From Mycobacteriales bacterium (lineage in GTDB: Bacteria > Actinomycetota > Actinomycetes > Mycobacteriales > SCTD01): DNA of 43,875 nucleotides. Under the pieces are notes generated by a model, which did not search any database, was not told the DNA's origin, and saw nothing but the letters and a program-made list of their open reading frames with translations. Location of the stretch: positions 1-43,875 of the forward strand of contig JBBDWV010000009.1 of NCBI GenBank assembly GCA_040902655.1, written 5' to 3'. A program made the position numbers and the translations under genes. Shown here one piece after another: positions 42,262 to 43,875 of the stretch; the stretch's first letter is position 1, and the number at the start of each line of letters is the position of its first letter.

Positions 42262-42579
42262 GTGGCGCGGTCAGCGGTACGAGGACGACGGCGAGCAATA
42301 GTCCGCCGCCTCGCGTACAAACGCCCTCGTCGTCCCCTCGAACCGCATCGCCCTGCCCCGTGGCTGTTGCGCGGCGCCTCGTGGCTGTCGATCACAGCCG
42401 CCATGCTTCTCTCTGCGCCAGTTCCTGCCCTCGTCGCCATCGGCCGCTTCGAGCAAGTCGGAGTAATGCTCACCATCGCCGCGACTTGGCTCGCCTTGGG
42501 CGGTGTCGCTCTTCGTGCGCTCGCCATCTTGGTGCAGCCGACTCCTGTCGTGCTCGGGCAGCCGGACGACGAGGCGTGA
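42262..42579 (+). CDS. Small membrane protein
   Basis: 105 aa from GTG 42262 (GAGGGATT upstream). A very basic N-terminus of about 30 residues precedes two hydrophobic helices (LSITAAMLLSAPVPALVAIG and VMLTIAATWLALGGVALRAL). Its stop lies 1 bp before the next gene's GTG. No family recognised. Confidence 0.6.
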   Translation: MARSAVRGRRRAIVRRLAYKRPRRPLEPHRPAPWLLRGASWLSITAAMLLSAPVPALVAIGRFEQVGVMLTIAATWLALGGVALRALAILVQPTPVVLGQPDDEA

Positions 42580-42580
42580 G

Positions 42581-43108
42581 GTGACCGTCGTCTGGGTGCT
42601 GTCGGGGCTCTGGGCGATCGCGTGCCTGGTCCTCGCCGTCGGGTCCACCCGCGTCGCACTGCGCAACCTTGCCGAGTTCCGCCGTACCCGCACCCGAGAA
42701 CCACTGGAGGTGGGGGAGATCTTCAGCGGGGAGCCGCTCCGCTCCGTCGTACCCGACTCGTGGCCATCACCAGCCAGTGTCGACCAACAACGAACCGCCG
42801 CCGCCTACCGGGACTACGCGCGCGAGCGACGAGAGTCTGTGATCCTGACCGGCGAACTCATGCTGCTCACCGCTGGTGCAGGGCTGGGCGCCTCGCTGGC
42901 TCTCCTACTGCGTGGCGGTTGGCACATGCTCCCCTCCGCAGTCGCCCTGCTGGTCGGCGCCCTCGGCATCATCGTCAAGCGCCACGGGGAACAGAGATGG
43001 ACCGACGTCGCGCGGCTCTACGAACGCAGGCGCGCCCAGTTGCACGACGGGGCCGTTGCAGCAGAACAACCTCCTCGCCGACGCCCTCGCTGGCTGCGCC
43101 GCTGGTGA
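42581..43108 (+). CDS. Membrane protein, function unknown
   Basis: 175 aa with an N-terminal helix (VWVLSGLWAIACLVLAVGS), a central charged region with many Arg (AAAYRDYARERRESV), two further helices (MLLTAGAGLGASLALLLRGG and LPSAVALLVGALGIIV) and a basic tail. It is probably translated with the upstream 105-aa membrane protein. No family recognised. Confidence 0.62.
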   Translation: MTVVWVLSGLWAIACLVLAVGSTRVALRNLAEFRRTRTREPLEVGEIFSGEPLRSVVPDSWPSPASVDQQRTAAAYRDYARERRESVILTGELMLLTAGAGLGASLALLLRGGWHMLPSAVALLVGALGIIVKRHGEQRWTDVARLYERRRAQLHDGAVAAEQPPRRRPRWLRRW

Positions 43109-43197
43109 CGGGCTGACGCAACCCACGTCAGGACGGTGACGCTGCGACGGCGATCGCGTCCGTGAGCCAACGTACGCAGGGCCGGGAGATGTCTCAG

Positions 43198-43239
43198 GGG
43201 GACTTCTCGTGGCCACCAACGGGGACTTTCACTGGCCAC
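43198..43239. mobile_element. IS21-like terminal repeat remnant
   Basis: Two 19-nt direct repeats, GGGGACTTCTCGTGGCCAC (43198-43216) and GGGGACTTTCACTGGCCAC (43221-43239), separated by 4 nt. Multiple GGGGACTTTN5GGCCAC-type repeats are typical of IS21-family ends. No istA/istB gene is present, so only an end remains. Confidence 0.45.
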
Positions 43240-43344
43240 GGACAGACCGAACGAGGCTTCGCCGGAGAACCGGCACGCGGGGTCTCACCCAGAACGCGGC
43301 CGGAGGCTGTCACGATGGCACTCAGGATACTGAGGAGGACACCG

Positions 43345-43770
43345 ATGACCGCTCCGCAGCCGGACGTTGGCCCGCCGCCTCGCGCCGTCGAGCCCTGGAC
43401 ACGAGTCCCCGGCCACGTCTTGAACCCAGGGCTTGCTGGCGGACGTGCCGGACGGCCGCTCTGCTCATGCGGATGGACCGGCCCGGGCGACGCGCCCCGG
43501 GATGAGCAGCGGGAGCACCTACGGCAGGCCTGGCCGGAGCTCCTCGAGCGTCTTCCCGACGAGAAGCGCCTCGACTGGCGGGCGCGGGTGGCGCTGGCCC
43601 ACACCGAGGCCCAGGAGGAGGAAGAGCGGTTGTGGCAGGCACACCGGCTCTACGACGGCGTGCGTCCTGGTGAGCCGATCCCGCTCGTCCCCGCAGAAGT
43701 CGCCGCGGCCGGTGAGCGTGTCGCTGTGCTTGAACACCAGCTCCAGTCGATCGCGACCGAGCCCTTCTGA
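43345..43770 (+). CDS. Hypothetical protein
   Basis: 141 aa from ATG 43345, supported by GAGGAGGACACCG upstream. An N-terminal PCSCGWTG-like element (LCSCGWTGPGD, residues about 40-50) is followed by charged helices (WRARVALAHTEAQEEEERLW, VAAAGERVAVLEHQLQSI) with coiled-coil character. It could bind zinc through the two Cys only with partners. No family recognised. Confidence 0.62.
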   Translation: MTAPQPDVGPPPRAVEPWTRVPGHVLNPGLAGGRAGRPLCSCGWTGPGDAPRDEQREHLRQAWPELLERLPDEKRLDWRARVALAHTEAQEEEERLWQAHRLYDGVRPGEPIPLVPAEVAAAGERVAVLEHQLQSIATEPF

Positions 43771-43875
43771 TGCCACCGCTGTCTCCGCACCGCCGCCGGG
43801 GACAGCGGATCGGACGCTGCTCTGACCCAGATCCGCGAGTAGTGGCTGGTTCGGGCGCGTCGTGAACAGGCAGAT

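Noticed and set aside
1-43875. CRISPR arrays, rRNA and tRNA genes
   Set aside because: No regularly spaced short repeats and no recognisable structural RNA sequences were seen.

Overview
The window is high-GC DNA that reads as chromosome from a mycothiol-using actinobacterium. The evidence is a mycoredoxin next to thioredoxin reductase, mycobacterial-type beta-carbonic anhydrase, GTG/TTG starts, many 4-bp GTGA/ATGA gene overlaps and promoters without T-tracts. Geodermatophilaceae or a relative is my guess; no marker gene fixes the genus, and I see no rRNA or tRNA.

Region 1 (1-23.4 kb) is dense, orderly and dominated by thiol/redox and stress genes: NhaA with a DsbA-like partner, a FAD disulfide reductase, DUF427, HAD hydrolase, carbonic anhydrase, a membrane protein-FrnE pair, a TlpA-CcdA-DUF3179 operon, an ECF sigma/anti-sigma/85-aa operon, alcohol dehydrogenase-SDR, an isochorismatase fused to a PRC-like domain, two Crp/Fnr paralogues (one frameshifted), an AhpD-like protein, thioredoxin, mycoredoxin-TrxB, an NrtS-like protein, and a 6-phosphogluconate dehydrogenase-disulfide reductase pair. 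Three upstream regions (sigma operon, tlpA operon, membrane protein-frnE operon) share GCAATCA-N13-CGYGTYC. I read this as the promoter of the local ECF sigma factor, tying these genes into one extracytoplasmic thiol-redox regulon.

Region 2 (23.4-36.9 kb) is accessory and scarred. It has an AAA ATPase with a repeat-rich operator region, gene remnants, an epimerase, a 287-bp duplicated segment (27.2 and 36.2 kb), a translationally coupled operon of unknown genes (DUF6919-like protein, 104-aa, 37-aa and 360-aa proteins, a broken ORF, an HTH protein with an in-frame amber codon, a 34-aa ORF, two metallophosphoesterases), a lower-GC gene with a candidate PD-(D/E)XK site, and a MazEF pair with a perfect palindromic operator.

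Region 3 (36.9-42.0 kb) is the best candidate for an undescribed system: a four-gene operon with a DyP-type peroxidase between two divergent members of one uncharacterised family, plus a large GFNYY-type protein of unknown function that carries a 1-bp frameshift. Two small membrane-protein genes, an IS21-like terminal repeat remnant and a hypothetical protein close the window.

Several genes carry single-base frameshifts that leave both halves recognisable. These may be real decay or indel errors in the assembly; read mapping would decide.
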